A DNA stretch of 64,000 bases from Melieria omissa (Eukaryota; Arthropoda; Insecta; Diptera; Ulidiidae): contig OZ020267.1 in NCBI GenBank assembly GCA_963971225.1, positions 101,184,536 through 101,248,535 on the forward strand, given 5' to 3'. Position numbers and translations under genes: made by a program. Shown piece after piece: positions 1 to 12,282 of this stretch. A model generated the notes under the pieces. It did no database searches, had not been told where the DNA came from, and saw only the letters and a list, made by a program, of their open reading frames with translations. Numbering within the stretch: the first letter of the stretch is position 1; each line of letters begins with the position of its first letter.

Positions 1-949
1 CCTACATTTTGTACAAAAATTGTTCTCTGTCTCGAAGATCTAATTAAAAAATCACCTTTAAACCCACAAACTTTTCACTAACTAAACACCGACTTTATCA
101 AAATCAAATAAATATTTTGCATAAAAAATATTATTCGACATTTTTCAATAATTGCCTAAAATAAAAATAATTTCTTTAAGTTATAACTTTGCAAATGATG
201 AAGAAAAGTGATTTGTAAGAAAATTTTAACTGCCTTTAATCAAGTCGACTACTACGACCAATAATTATTGCAGAAATTAAATTTTTTTTTTTACTTGGAA
301 GATAGGTTAAAGTGGCTAACTTCACGTAGTGCGAGTGTTTAGTGTTGATTGCAGCCAACTTCGGGTATCATAATATGAAATGCCAATTTGTAATTGCTTC
401 CGTGCCAACACTTTAAAATTACTTATAAATAATAACAAACAATTAAATATGTGCGAAATTTTCTTCTACGTATTTTGCATATCAACATTGTGCTCAACGT
501 TTCCGGCATAGCTGATAGAATGACTACTATTATTATTATTATTATTGTTATTTGTTTTACATTATTTTATGGATGAGTAAAGCATTGAAGACGCGGTACA
601 CAAAAGAAAAAAAAAACAATCATTCGTATATGGAAAAAAGATGTGTAGAGCGAGTTGACTATTTTGGGGAGTCACGTGCAGATTATGTGAGGCGAGAAAT
701 GGATTTAATATGACTTTCGCGAGTATTTAAATCAAACTTGTATGGAAAAGAAAGAAGACAGAACTTGTATGGTTAATCGATTTTTTTTGATTGGTCAAGT
801 CAGTCCGGAGATTTTACAAAATATATGTGGAGGACAGACAATGAAGTTAGTCACGAAAACTTGCAGTAAGGTGGACGAATTGTGGAAATCGGTGTATAAT
901 TTTAAAATCAGACAACTACTGTAACTCGAATCTTTGAATCTTGAGGTAA
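1..949. other. AT-rich non-coding DNA
   Basis: No gene is recognisable. The stretch is AT-rich with poly-A/T runs and a short ATT microsatellite near 529-550. The only frame of note, 742-924 on the plus strand, has no recognisable domain and no fly-like codon bias, so I treat it as chance. Confidence 0.6.
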
Positions 950-954
950 ACCTC

Positions 955-1175
955 GCCGACCTCAATAGTTCAGTGGGTTGTGCGCTGGCTTCCCATACCA
1001 GAGACCCTAGGTTCGATTCCCAAATGTGGCTGGTGAAACGCTCGTGTACTTCTATCGCTATTCACATGAAGCAGATGAGAATTACAAGAATCGTGTGAAA
1101 GAAAAATGGTAGATGCCCTCCTACAACCTACATACCCACCTAAGTAAACCACATTAGTATTCTTCAAAACCACAT
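955..1175 (+). repeat. tRNA-Gly(CCC)-like SINE head
   Basis: A tRNA-like block carries an internal pol III box A (TAGTTCAGTGG, 966-976) and box B (GGTTCGATTCC, 1010-1020), both close to consensus and spaced as in tRNA genes. The TTCAGTGG, GCTTCCCA and GAGACCC segments resemble tRNA-Gly with anticodon CCC. The acceptor stem does not close (GCCGACC against AAATGTGGC) and the middle region is altered, so it is not a functional tRNA. A unique 3' body follows to about 1175. A tRNA-derived SINE is most likely and a decayed tRNA pseudogene is the alternative. SINE status would need more copies in the genome. Confidence 0.55.
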
Positions 1176-1180
1176 TTCAA

Positions 1181-1559
1181 TGGAAGGCAAAGATTTTCAT
1201 AGTTTTCAGAAGGCAAATAGGGTTAACGACGAAAACATATGCAAAAACCTATGGGATCTTTTGCAAAAATGGACCTTAGTTGCACCAAAGACAAATAACA
1301 ATAGTTAGTTTAAGGGTCTTTGGTTGCACTATCGTTTCTTATGCATCAAGTTATCATGCAGAAAAGATGAGGCTGCATGTATTGAATCAGCTAATTGAGA
1401 GTCAGAAGTCAACCAAGGTCATCATCAGCGCTATAAGGATGGATAATCAGATTCTTAATAGCCTGATCGACAATTTGGTGACCTTAGAATAGAATAGATG
1501 TTAATGTGGTTATGATGATCATTAATGATGATAGACACATCAATTTTATAAAACTCAGT
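1181..1559. other. unassigned DNA with a 70-residue open frame
   Basis: A 70-codon frame (1280-1492, plus strand) is open but matches no family I recognise. It lies between a SINE-like block and a LINE fragment, so it may be residual transposon sequence. No splice or promoter signals support it as a gene. Confidence 0.3.
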
Positions 1560-2040
1560 AACTGATTGGGGGTTCAGGTGCATGATGTCGTTTTCTTTCC
1601 AATGCTGGCCCAAGTATCACCTCCTGCTGCGACATATTGCATCACAGTGTAGTATGATGTGATCAGGAGTCTCTTCTGCTTATTCACAGAATCTACAGAC
1701 GCCTACTTGTTCTAAACCAATTGTGTGCAGTGTTTTCTCCGTCTCCATGGCATAAGACCCGAGACATTCGACCCAGTGATCCGAAGACCTGGTCTTTCGA
1801 ATTTTAGTGAAGGGCTCTAGTGCGAGAAGGGTCATGGCTGCATCCCTAGCAAGGCTGTCTACTACGAAAGGCTGGAGAAAACATCCCCTAGATCTTCTCA
1901 TTTCCGCCTAATTCTCTATGTCCTAGGACCCAGATGACTTTGACCCGATTGTATAAGCCCTGTTTGTTCAATGCCTCTATGCATTCCATCACAAGCGCTG
2001 AGATTATCTCATAGACGATGAGTGCTTTTATATTGGGTGA
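1560..2040 (-). pseudogene. LINE fragment: RNase H and C-terminal zinc knuckle
   Basis: Reading right to left, the segment around 1890-2010 encodes VKVIWVLGHRELGGNEK, which matches the W-V-P-G-H...G-N-E-x-A-D block of the RNase H domain of I/R1/LOA-type non-LTR retrotransposons (P is replaced by L). About 250 bp downstream, at 1620-1690, is a knuckle CRFCE...HIILHC of the C-x2-C-x11-H-x4-C form found at the C-terminus of the same ORF. Stop codons and frame changes interrupt the reading. It is a 5'-truncated dead copy. The subfamily cannot be fixed by eye. Confidence 0.7.
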
Positions 2041-2095
2041 ACTGATAGCTTAGACGAGATGCCCACTGTGGGCAGTCTAAGGCAGCCTTAAAGAT

Positions 2096-2212
2096 GCCAA
2101 TGGGCAGTTAAACCCGAAGAGTTCTTAAGGCTTAAGTGAAGAGCTCTTGAACAGCTCCAGTGAGCAGATATACCGGAAGAGTTCTCAGGTTTAAGTGAAG
2201 AGCTCTTCTATG
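2096..2212. repeat. about 58-bp direct repeat, two copies
   Basis: Two adjacent degenerate copies share GAAGAGTTCT, a following TTAAGTGAAGAGCTCTT block and GCAG starts near 2102 and 2163. This is a local tandem duplication. No function is visible. Confidence 0.5.
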
Positions 2213-5200
2213 GCTGGAAATATACGGTAATCTTAAAAGACACCTGACACGATTAAACCTTGTCGAGGAACGTATTTATTGACTATGTTTCAAAGATGAC
2301 GACACAGCGGCGCTCATGAAAGAGAACGAGGTATGAATCATAAGCCACAGAAATCCAAAAGATATAAGGCGTGGCATAGTGATGCAGGAAGAGATCGATG
2401 ATTACAGCAGATTTCCGGCTGACTAGACGAAAACTTCGCGGAGACGAAAAGGTACCCACGGTGTAATCCACCGGAAAGTACCGGACAGGGTATAATTTTT
2501 AGTTGGTAAAATTTCGACAGGCTGGTAGCTACGGGTCTATGCTCTAAAAAAACAACTTAATTTATCAAATATTTATTCAACATATAATTACACATTGCAC
2601 TGGAATATAGCTTTCCAAAAGATGGAAATACTTTGTAAAATGTAAGGATGGTTCTAAGAAGAAGCTTTTGTTGGGCCCATTCCATTAGAAACTTTTCTCA
2701 TTTGGTGATTCCTGAATGGGCGATTTTACTGAATTTTTTGGTACACAGCTGTATAGTTGTTGTTGTCCCTTTATGAGATGAGTTATGTTATAATTTGTCA
2801 TCATAAATTATAGCAAATTTCTTGGGTCAAATGCCATGAGAATCTTTTCTCAGTACATTTGTTCTAATACGAAAAATATTTTAGAAAATTACTAAAACAT
2901 CTATGCGCTCGTTTCAACTCTAAAGTCAAAACGAGCATTGGCAACGCTTTGAAACGGCTGCACTATTCTTAACTTGAAGTATTCAACATTCAATTAAATG
3001 TGCGGTTTTTGTTTACCTAAGAAAATTTCAATTTTATTACCAGTGAGATTTTTGTTTTTGTTGTCAGTCATTACGCACTGAGGTTCATGTAAACTTGCAC
3101 TTGAAAATTCTGAAAATGGTTTTTTGATAATACGTAAGCTTTCGACAGATGGATATGTAAGTGTATATGTGTGTGTGTGTGTGTTTTTTGTACGAGTGCA
3201 AGGCAATGAACGATTGAGTGTTTAAAACTGGGAAAAGCAAACAATGTAAGCGAAGTGAAGCCAAATTACAAACAAATACGCACACGTACCAATAGAAACA
3301 CACACACACACACATACGCACAGCAGTGATTGATGAACGGCGTTGAATGACTGATAGAGCGAACAGATACGAGCGAACGCACGCGGCGGATACGTTATGA
3401 GTGTTTGGCTATCGTACAGCAGATGCGTTGAATGAATAGTGGATACGACTAAACTAAGAGAAAACAACAACAACAACAGTAGCTATGAGGTTGGATAATT
3501 TGTGTATGTGTTAGTTTTTGTGGTAAACACACCTGTTAGTTGGTAAGTTATGGGTTAGCGGAAACATTGAACAACAAGTGAAGGAAGCGATTGGCCGCAG
3601 CTGATGATGGAACGGACGGACTGATGATTAGACGGACAGGATGTGGTGGTGGCACAGCAAGTTGAGGGGAAAGTATGAAAAGTAGCAAATTGCTTCAAGT
3701 GGTGGGCATTCTGCCCTGTTTGCATGCAGCTTGAGATGGCAAAATCGAGGCGGAAGGAACAGTCGAAATCGAATCCAATGTCGAGCGCATACAGAACAGG
3801 CAAACATCTGGCAAGCTTGTAGCTTTAAAAATATCACAAATCAGCACAAAATTGAGCGACGCATTTACAGCGTTCGCAAGACACAAGTGGACGGTGTGAA
3901 GATAGCAAAGCTTGTTTAATGAAGCTAAAAATATAAAATAATTTTTGTGTGACTTTTGGATAAAATGATGCAAAAAATTAATGTCAACATGGCAAGCGTA
4001 AGAATGATATGAGTCACACAAAAACACCAACAACAACAATTCAAACAAATTACTTGAAAGTTTGCAGCCGAGTCTCGGCGACAGCAGCGGCCAACATGGC
4101 TGCTCTGCTTATGCGTTAATTTTGCAACTGTTCTTTGCATTCGTTGTTGTTGTTGTTCTGAGTTGACACAACGAGCAAAATAAATCATCTACGTTGGCAG
4201 TTGTGTACTTTGGGTGTTGGAAATATTTGCGTTTTGATAAATAAAAAAAACTGCAAGAGTTGAAGTCGCCAGTTGGTCATAAATCGTCAGCGCAGCGCAA
4301 TTACGTTGTATAGTATTTTGCATTTTTATGCATAAGAAAAATTAAAAAAAAAAGTATTTGAAAAAATACAAAAATATTAAATTATAGCAACGCTAGTAAA
4401 AGCGGAAATTCAGTGAACACGCGCTCAAGTGCAGCTAATTAAAAGCCACAGACTGTAACAGTGACAGTGACAGCGGCATTGCACTGCTTTCTGCACTAAT
4501 GAAATTAATAATCAAAAAATACAAAAAAAATATAAAATTTCGCTTTCTTTTCCAGCACACACACACACACACAGCACAGCGTTGCATGATATCACTAACT
4601 AATTTTACACAAATTTTTTTTTCTTTTGCCATTTTCTTTCACGCTACACAGCGAACGAAGCGCCGCCAAGTTGTTGGCATAATTTCATTTTCGAATATTT
4701 TTTTTTATTTTCTGTTTTACATTTTCATTGAGTTTGCCTTTTTTCAGACAACTTAATCCACTTGCGACAATAAGCGCGTTCAATGATCTGCTGACTGTCA
4801 GACAGCTGAGATTTTTCTTTACTAAAACAAACCAAATTACTGATCATTGTTGTGGTCCAATTTGTTGGATGCCACTGTCTGCGTTGGCATACAATTTTGT
4901 CAAAGAACGTGACTTTTAGTTATGGCAACTTTTATTATTGTTGTTCTCTTTTGCTTTAATTATCAACTTAAAATTATAGAAAGTCTATTTGTTTTTGTAT
5001 TACAAAATTTTAATTATTGTAAAATGAAAAAATTTAATGCTCAGACTGTGCAGCTAAATGTCAGAGCGTGTTTATTTAATTACTGGCGAAAGTGTCGCAG
5101 ATGTTTTTATGAAATTTTATGAGCCACCAAACGTGATTGAACTCTTGAACTGAGGTCGTGTGGAAGCGTGAATGAAGACAAGTTTGTTTGTACAGTAGAA

Positions 5201-6154
5201 GCTAATTTCAAGTAGTTGGAAAAAGGAACATTTAACCCTGTAGAGCCAAGCAGATTTAATAAATTTTAGAGCAGATGTTTGCCAATTTGACTAACATAGT
5301 TTTAAGATCAATTTTAAGAAGCAACTTTGAAAAGACTATCATATTTTTAATTAAAATTCAGACGAACTAACTAACTAACTAACATTTTTTGTGTGGTTTT
5401 TACGTTATTTTGCTAAATAATAATTCTCTCTCTCGCTCTATATTTCATGAGATCGAGAAAAAGCAGCAATCGTGGACGAAATGACACATTGGCTAAGCAG
5501 GGTTAGAGATGGTTTGACTGTAAAATTCCACTGTTGATTCTTTCACAGTCGGAAATGTTTGTACATCTTCACAGAAGAAGTTGAAGCTCTCAGACTCAGT
5601 GATCCAACCATTTTAAATTTCAACTTTTAAATGAATCAAGAATATAATTTTAGCAAAAATTCACTTTAAATTTTATATGTTTAAGAAAAATGGTTATCAA
5701 TATTTATATACTTGAGTGAGTTTATTATAGTTGGATCAGTTTTCTCATTAGCTCGTCTGAATGTATCTCAAACAGAGGCAGCCACCCCAACCTAACATTA
5801 GCTCATCTAACAGCTTACAGCTCCTAGTTCTTAGAAAGCACTGTCTGAAAAGCAGACCTTTGGAAGCTACAACTGGAAGAGATATTGTTCAAAGTTCCAG
5901 TTTAGTAATGAAACATCTTATCTCATAATAAAGATTACACATTTTACGATTGAAACAAGTAGTCTTGGTTCAAGATAAAATTTGATAATGTGTCTAGATC
6001 CATCTCTAGTTTAAGGAATGAGTATCTTGTAAGGTTACGGTTAAGGTTTTTTGAGCAAAATTTAGAAACATTTAAAAATTTAATTTAAAGTAATTTAAGT
6101 AAATCGTTAGGAATATTGATTCGTTTTGAAATTTGAAACGAGGGTGTCGAAACA
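2213..6154. other. non-coding DNA with CA and CAA tracts
   Basis: No coding gene is recognisable. The GC-richer island at about 3150-4180 contains TG/CA microsatellites (3166-3182, 3299-3315) and CAA runs; another CA run is at 4556-4575. A TAAC run lies at 5366-5384. The 2240-2519 part, read on the minus strand, resembles an LTR but lacks verifiable ends. Open frames here overlap on both strands and look like chance frames in repeat-rich DNA. Confidence 0.5.
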
Positions 6155-6159
6155 GAAAG

Positions 6160-6225
6160 ACCGACTTTGATAGCGCAGCCCAGCACACCACAGGCCTTGG
6201 GTTCGGTTCCTAAACACTTCAAGTT
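6160..6225 (+). repeat. tRNA-like box A/box B remnant
   Basis: TAGCGCAGCCC (6171-6181) resembles a pol III box A and GGTTCGGTTCC (6200-6210) matches box B with one change. Their spacing is tRNA-like but no cloverleaf closes. It is probably the head of a decayed tRNA-derived SINE from a tRNA source different from the one at 955. Confidence 0.4.
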
Positions 6226-6359
6226 ATTTCTTAGGACTAAACAAAATTAAATTAGGAATTGAGTTAATTAGGAATGGGAATTAGGAATTCGCCCCAAAAG
6301 GAGAGTCCTTTTAGGTCATGAAGGGTGCTACCACAAACAATCGAGTATAGGACTGTTCA

Positions 6360-6846
6360 CTCATTGAAACACTTTCAGCTTCTCACGAAGCCTATTAGAC
6401 TGCAAAAAGTCCTATGGGCCCTGAGTTCCTTAGATTGTCCAAAATTAATTGTCGCGTTTGTTTTTCTTCTTCTAAATTATTCAGGACAACTGCATGGAAG
6501 GTAAAGTGCAATTTTTTTCGCTTTCTTGTCCACACATATTCGATAGAAGTCACCAGAAGGCAAATCCAATCTTCTTGCATGTTTACTCATTGAACCAGTT
6601 TGAGCTTCTCACGAAGCATACGAGACTGCAAATAGTGTTATCACTTCTAGGTTCATCAAATTGTGTAAGAATTAGTTGTCGGGTTCAGTTTTCTTTTCCT
6701 CAGATCATTCGGGACAACTACATTCAAGGTGAAGTGCAATTTCTTTCTCTTTCTCGTCTGCACAGCTTCTACAGAAAACACTAGAAGGCAAATCTAAACT
6801 TCTGCAGTAGTCACTAGAAAGCAAAACCCAACCTTCTTGCATGGGT
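6360..6846. repeat. 226-bp direct duplication
   Basis: Two diverged copies lie head to tail. AGCTTCTCACGAAG begins at 6377 and again at 6603. Both copies continue with a shared CATTC/GGACAACT block, GTGCAATTTCTTT and AGAAGGCAAATC, then CTTCTTGCATG. A partial third start is suggested near 6800. No coding capacity is recognised. Confidence 0.6.
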
Positions 6847-6949
6847 GTCAATTTCTCGTATACAGCGACCTGTCAGAACACCAACCATGGTTTCAACCAA
6901 ATCTGGTCTCTTTTTAGTCCAAAAAGTTGTCCAGAGCGACAAAACTTTA

Positions 6950-7053
6950 TGTTAGGTTAGGTTAGGTAAGCTGGCCGAGTTGACCACGTATAGAGTCAAT
7001 AGCGATACCAGTTAGAGCTTCTTAGTGTTGTGCATCGACTGCCGACCACTTGG
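6950..7053 (-). pseudogene. LINE 3' end with TTAGG-type tail (distal part)
   Basis: This is the 3' untranslated end of a non-LTR retrotransposon on the minus strand. It stops in three to four CCTAA units (TTAGG on the plus strand, 6951-6968), the kind of tail seen at two other LINE copies in this window. The LINE resumes at 7630 after an inserted element. Confidence 0.5.
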
Positions 7054-7629
7054 CAGTGTCGCCAGATAAGAGATTTCCTCCTATATTTGGGAGATTCTTG
7101 GCCTTTTATGATAGAAAAATTTTTAGGACGGAGAATTGTTTAGTAGATTAAATTTTATGTTAGGGGATTTTTCAGATCCTTAGCTGATTTTCGGGAGACC
7201 TTTGGATGAGGAAGTTTAATGTATTGGGAACACTGGCAACAAAACATATTTTGGCAACTGTTTTAATAGTCAAAGCACCCTTTTGTGTTTAAAATTTTTG
7301 AGCTTACAAAATGTAAATACGTTCTATTTCGTTCTCACTTATTGCTGTCACAATGAAATCGCGCTAAAAATTGCACTTTTTGTTCAATTCGTTTGTTATA
7401 GGTTTTGTTTTTGTTAAGATTTTGTTGTTAAGCTAAAGATGAATAAACAAAGGTTGCATTAAAAAAAAAATATGTATATATTTTTATTTTGTATGAGAAA
7501 TTTAATCCCTTTAAAATGGTGCGAATTATTAAAAAAGAAAACTTTGGAAGATTGTTATCTTTTGGGAAGAAATTTCAATATTTTTTTTAAGATTTAGGAG
7601 AAAGCCACTTCAGGTATCTGGCGACACTG
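7054..7629. mobile_element. 576-bp MITE-like element with 15-bp perfect TIRs
   Basis: The ends are exact inverted repeats: CAGTGTCGCCAGATA at 7054-7068 and its reverse complement at 7615-7629. Weaker similarity continues inward (TTTCCTCCTATATTT against TTTCTCCTAAATCTT). The interior is AT-rich and non-coding, so it would need a transposase in trans. It interrupts a LINE 3' end, so it inserted later. The CAGTG start is compatible with hAT-type ends, but I see no clear 8-bp target duplication, so the superfamily is open. Confidence 0.65.
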
Positions 7630-7905
7630 GTGATCGGTATGAAGGTGGGTGTTCTTGGCCTCTTCTACCTCCTCTTACCCAGAAAAAAACGAGGCCGCCT
7701 AAGTAAGTCACAGTCTTGAGATGGTCGGACAGGAGCAAAGAATGTGCTCCAGGTTTTCGTAGCATCATTTTCATTGCATTTTCCTAAGAATGCCCGTGAT
7801 GGCTCTACAGTCCTTTCTCGGGAGCGTTAGAATGATTCTCGTCAAAAAAGTTCTCTAAAGTGACGAAAGTTTAAGGTTTATAGAACATAAATCCTGTGTT
7901 GCTTT
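7630..7905 (-). pseudogene. LINE C-terminal fragment (proximal part)
   Basis: Minus-strand reading gives AITGILRKMQ followed, after frame damage, by ENLEHILCSCPTI. This is the H-x4-C half of the C-terminal zinc knuckle that follows RNase H in I/R1/LOA-like LINE ORF2 proteins. It joins the tail at 6950-7053 across the inserted element. Stops and frameshifts make it inactive. Confidence 0.55.
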
Positions 7906-9390
7906 CAGTCCATCTTAGGTTAGTTTCCTGAACGAAGGTTATATGAGAATACTCACATACTTCTGAGTATACTGATTGAGTATACTTTTATAGAAAATAT
8001 AATAACACTGTCTTATAAGCTATCAAGAGCTGAAAACTTAAATAGTGGTCTGATGCTGCTATTCGAATTGCGCTTTTATTATCAATTTTCCCAAGCCAAG
8101 TTCTATGCTACATTTTCTGAATTGAGCACTGATTCTTTCCATTTACAAATGCACAATCAAAATTATGCTAATAATTTTTGTTATTATTACGAAGTTGAAA
8201 TTAGCTAATGTGCCAGCTGCTTCCACACGAAACTGTTCTAGGAAAAAGCTCAACAATGACATTTGAAAACAAAACAATAAAATTACAATTTTTAATTTCA
8301 CTTTGATGAACTTTTAGTTGCTTTCTAGAAAATTCATTTTTTTTCATTAACACAACGTAAGCGCTGACAGGAATTGTGTGCAAAATCACATAAGTGTTGA
8401 GATGGAAGAATGCGTGACGTTGGCATTGGCGGTGCAAGACGCAGAGCGAGGCATATAAATGACAACAACGAACACAGCCAGCGAAGTGCACATGATGACA
8501 GCCAGTGATAATGATAATGGTAATGTCATTAGCAACGCGTGAGACAGACGAATAAGCGACAAGCAGACAGAGCGGAGAGCGTGACAAGTGAACAGACAGA
8601 CAGCAGAAAGCACACGAAATGAAATTAACAACTTTAGATATAAAGAAGTTATTGACCGCGAGTGCATGAACACGCACACCAACACACAACTACATTCGGT
8701 TACATACACACAACCAAACACAAATATTATTGAGTGGCCGTTTCAGCAGCAGATGCTGCGACTGTGCGTTGCACATGGCTGACACTGGGTTTAGTAAAAG
8801 CGCCACAAAGAAACGCAATTTTTGCCCACAGCACAATAAGCGTGAATTAGCGAAATTCAGTGCCGTTCGCCGATGGCAACAGACAGCAATGGAAGTATCG
8901 AAATTTACTGAAAGCCGCTCTAAATTTAATTGATTTATGCAGAAAATTGTAATTGAGACGTCAAAAGTGTGCTTCGGGCAACTGTATGGAACATTTATTA
9001 GCAAAGTGAATATTGCGCAGATTTATTGTGAATATTATTGAAGACGCAAAATGCTGACAGCAATCTGAGAAAACTGCTAAAAGCAGTTGGAGTAAAGTGA
9101 GAGTAAATTGCTGACAAATTTAGCATTCATTGGCATTGACAAACGATATACAATCAAGTTTGATATTCTGAGAACCTATGCGAAGGTCTTTGATATGATA
9201 AATGAATTTCAATTTATTTATTTTCTTTTACATTAAAAGTTAAATTTTCTATGAACGGAATGAAACTTTTCAAGGTTCGAAGTTTCGCTGTTCATGAAAT
9301 TAAAGATTTTCACAGGGTTTAATAAAAATAATTCCATTATTTATTCAATGGATGACTTCAGTAATCGGTGTCTTGCGGTGTATGAGTGCA
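7906..9390. other. non-coding DNA, island at 8390-8940
   Basis: No recognised gene. The 8390-8940 part is GC-richer, with open frames on both strands, none of which shows a domain. Such islands in fly DNA are often regulatory or untranslated sequence, but nothing here proves that. Confidence 0.45.
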
Positions 9391-9602
9391 ATTGGCATTA
9401 GAAAGATAAAATTTTATACTAACAAAAACTACTCAGACAGTTTTGTTATTGTTTGACTCAGTCTTGTCATCTTTATCTCGTGTTGTATATATCAAATCTG
9501 GTTATGCTGGATGGCGTTAGAAAGATGCATGTTTGTACTTAAGAAACTTCTCGAACAATTTTGGTTTTCCTTGACTCAGTTTTTCTTTAAACCAAATCAA
9601 AG
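9391..9602. repeat. two-copy repeat upstream of the mariner relic
   Basis: A block starting TTGGCATTAGAAAGAT (about 9400) recurs, diverged, at about 9517 (ATGGCGTTAGAAAGAT). Both continue through a C-A-G/A-ACA-TTTT segment to TTGACTCAG. Position and content suggest a duplicated 5' part of the mariner element that follows. Confidence 0.4.
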
Positions 9603-9699
9603 ATGGACCCTAGCTAAGAAAAAGTAAGTCATATTTAAAGGATTTATTTTGATAAAGGCAGCATGTAAGCACTGTTTTCATTGACAGAAAATCATTTGA

Positions 9700-10725
9700 A
9701 ACCACTTGAATGAGGTTGGATACTAAAAGAAGCTCGTTGCATGGATGCCACATGAGTAAACAAAAAAAAAAAAACATGAGTCAAAAAGGAACATTTTGGA
9801 TCAAATTTTCATCAGTGAATCGCAATAATATCGACCCATTTCTGAAACGAATTGTGACTGGTGATGAAAAGTGGATTACATACGGCAATGCCAAATGAAA
9901 ACAGTTGAGGTTGAATTGCGGCAAGTCGGCACAAACGGTGGTCAAGCCGGGATTGACGGTAAGGAAGGTTTTACTGTGTGTTTTTATTATTTGTTCGGAC
10001 TTGTACTATTAACATTTGGATCGTCTGAAGTATGATACGTTATCGTACAGAAGTGATCAGTTTTGGCCAATGGGAGAAAGAATTGTGTTTCTTTTAGGAC
10101 AATGATAGGACTCACTGATTGATAGCACCTCATCTATGAACTATTCCCCTACGATCAAACTGTCAATTTGGACCCGTTTTGTCATTAATTGGACTGCTTG
10201 AAGAAAGCAATCGCCCAGATGCGGCCAGCTTTAGCCAATGGGAAAGGAATTGTGTTTCATCCAGGACAGCCAACATCGATAGTGTCTCATCTACTACAAG
10301 TTATTTTTTTCTACTGTGAAACTATCAATTTGGACCGGCAAAAAATTGGTCTGTCTGAAGCAGGAAATCGCCCAAATGCGGTCAACATTGGCCAATGGGA
10401 CAGATGTTGCGCACAGTTTTGTGTATTATCCAGGACAATTCTGGGCCACAACCATCGATAGTGACTCACCAGAGGTTTTGGGAACTCGACTTGGAGATTC
10501 TTATGCATTCACCTTACGGTCTTATCTTGGCACCAAGTGATTACCATCTCTTCCTGTCTATGACAAATGATTTTGCTGATAAGAAATTTGTCTCAATGGA
10601 AGCTATTGAAAGTCGACTGTCTCAGTTCTTTGCCAAGACGAGGATTTCTGAGCGAGGCATAATGGAATTGTCTAAAAAATGGCAACAAATTAGTCAACAA
10701 AACGGTGCATATTTGACATAAATCG
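9700..10725 (+). pseudogene. mariner transposase relic with multiplied core
   Basis: The translated pieces match mariner-family transposase in order. FLKRIVTGDEKWITY (9838-9890) carries the first catalytic Asp. KPGLTVRKVLLCV follows at about 9940. A block encoding IAQMRPALANGKGIVF (10207-10260) is next, then LAPSDYHLFLSM (about 10530-10565) with the third Asp, and the C-terminal SKWQQISQQNGAYLT ends at 10721. The middle block, which should hold the second Asp (Q-D-N), is present about three times in tandem (about 10060-10460) and has lost that residue in each copy I can read. Several stops and frameshifts are present. Terminal repeats were not identified. Confidence 0.8.
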
Positions 10726-12282
10726 AATCATTCTCAATATGCTCAATGAAGCCTTAAATTTCAAGCAAAACTAAGGGGTTTCTCTTTACCACTACTTATA
10801 TAACACAGGATTATAATGATACAGGGTGACTCGTAATACAATGTTTGTAAATAAAATTTTTAGTAACACATTTTCGTCATCAAAACGCAAAAGGTCATAA
10901 AATTTCAATGTCGGTAGCTTTTAAATTTCCATTTTAATTTTAAAAAAATGCCTATAAATTCCTATAACAACAAAACTGTTGCACTCACTAGTCACACAAA
11001 AACAGCTACAAACTTTTATTATATTTGCAAGAAAAAAATTAAGCCTCATAAATGTCAGACCATAAATTCGACGCACCATTTTGATAAATTGCGACAGAGA
11101 CATTTTAACCGAAACGGGGGAAAAAGCAAAAGAAACACACAACGCGTTATCGCACAGTTTGCAGTGAGCCAAAGAAAAATTGTGCGAGTTACCAAAAAAC
11201 AAAAAACATATACAGTTGCAACTTTTGTTTGGTCTACTCGGGTGCAGAGCAATTAAATCGAAATAAATAATAATATTTATAAATGCACAAAGAATAAAAA
11301 ACCAAAAACCTTTAGAAAAACACAAATGCCAAACATTTTGCACTCTTTGGCGCCACTAACTGTCAGCTTCGATTTGCAACTGGCAAATTGCTACCAACTT
11401 TGGCGCACACTGATAAAAACTGAAGAAAAGAAGAGTCGGCCAGGCGGCCAGTGCGGCGCTCAGTGTACCAGCGAATGGCTAAAAGCCTGACGCACGACTT
11501 AGTGGCAGCTAAATTAGCCAACTTTTTACAAAATTTATACATAGTAGTTAGGTACATTTTGTTTCGATTTGCCGCTGCATTTGTTAATCATTTATTATTA
11601 AATTGAAATTTGTGGAGCAACTTTAAGTAAATGACATTAAAAAGTTTTAGTGAAGTAGACAAATGGTGCGCCGCTAATGTGGGCAATTTATTTTACGCGC
11701 CGCTATATCGCTCTGCAGCAACAACAACAACAACTTGCGGCCGACCGTACCGAGGCTTACTTGGCCCAATGTGTGGGCGTTTGGGGCCTGACGCGCTGTG
11801 TTTAAGTTTTTCGCCTGTTCATAGTTTGCCTTCGGTTTTGTTCATTTATTATTTCTGCTCAGTTGTATGCTATTTGTATGAAGACGCTAACGCCCACTGT
11901 TCGTACAATGGAAATGAAGCGCAAACATTGCCTATGAAAGAAAAAAGTTTTTGTTCTTTTATTTGTTGGTTTTTTTCTGGGGCTTTTTCAAACGTCAGTT
12001 CTAGTTATTTTGCAATGCTCATTATTCATTTAGTGTTTCTTCTACTTCTACACTTTGTCTGTCTAGTTTTTGCTGTTCTTGGGGCAAAAAGAAAATCGAA
12101 AATGACGCATCCTTATGTCGGCAGTAGTTCAGTAGTTTGAATGCGATGAACGCGAGGCCGGTTGAGTTTATTCAACTTGCTTTTGCTTCAAGACAGCGTT
12201 TCGTTGCTTGTGCTCACCCAAAAAACACTAAAGTTGGGTTATGTTGAAGTTTGACAGCTGCTATTGAGTGCAGAGTCGTCAA
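10726..12282. other. non-coding DNA with CAA-rich island
   Basis: No recognised gene. The longest frame (11631-12140, plus strand) starts in unique sequence, contains a CAA-derived Thr run and has no recognisable domain. AT-rich sequence to 11340 is followed by a GC-richer island to about 12200. Confidence 0.45.

Noticed and set aside
955..1030. Functional tRNA gene
   Set aside because: Boxes A and B are good, but the acceptor and anticodon stems do not pair and there is no T-run terminator right after.
2240..2519. Minus-strand LTR starting TGTCGAAAT with AATAAATACG inside
   Set aside because: No matching end, target duplication or second copy in the window; kept only as a possibility.
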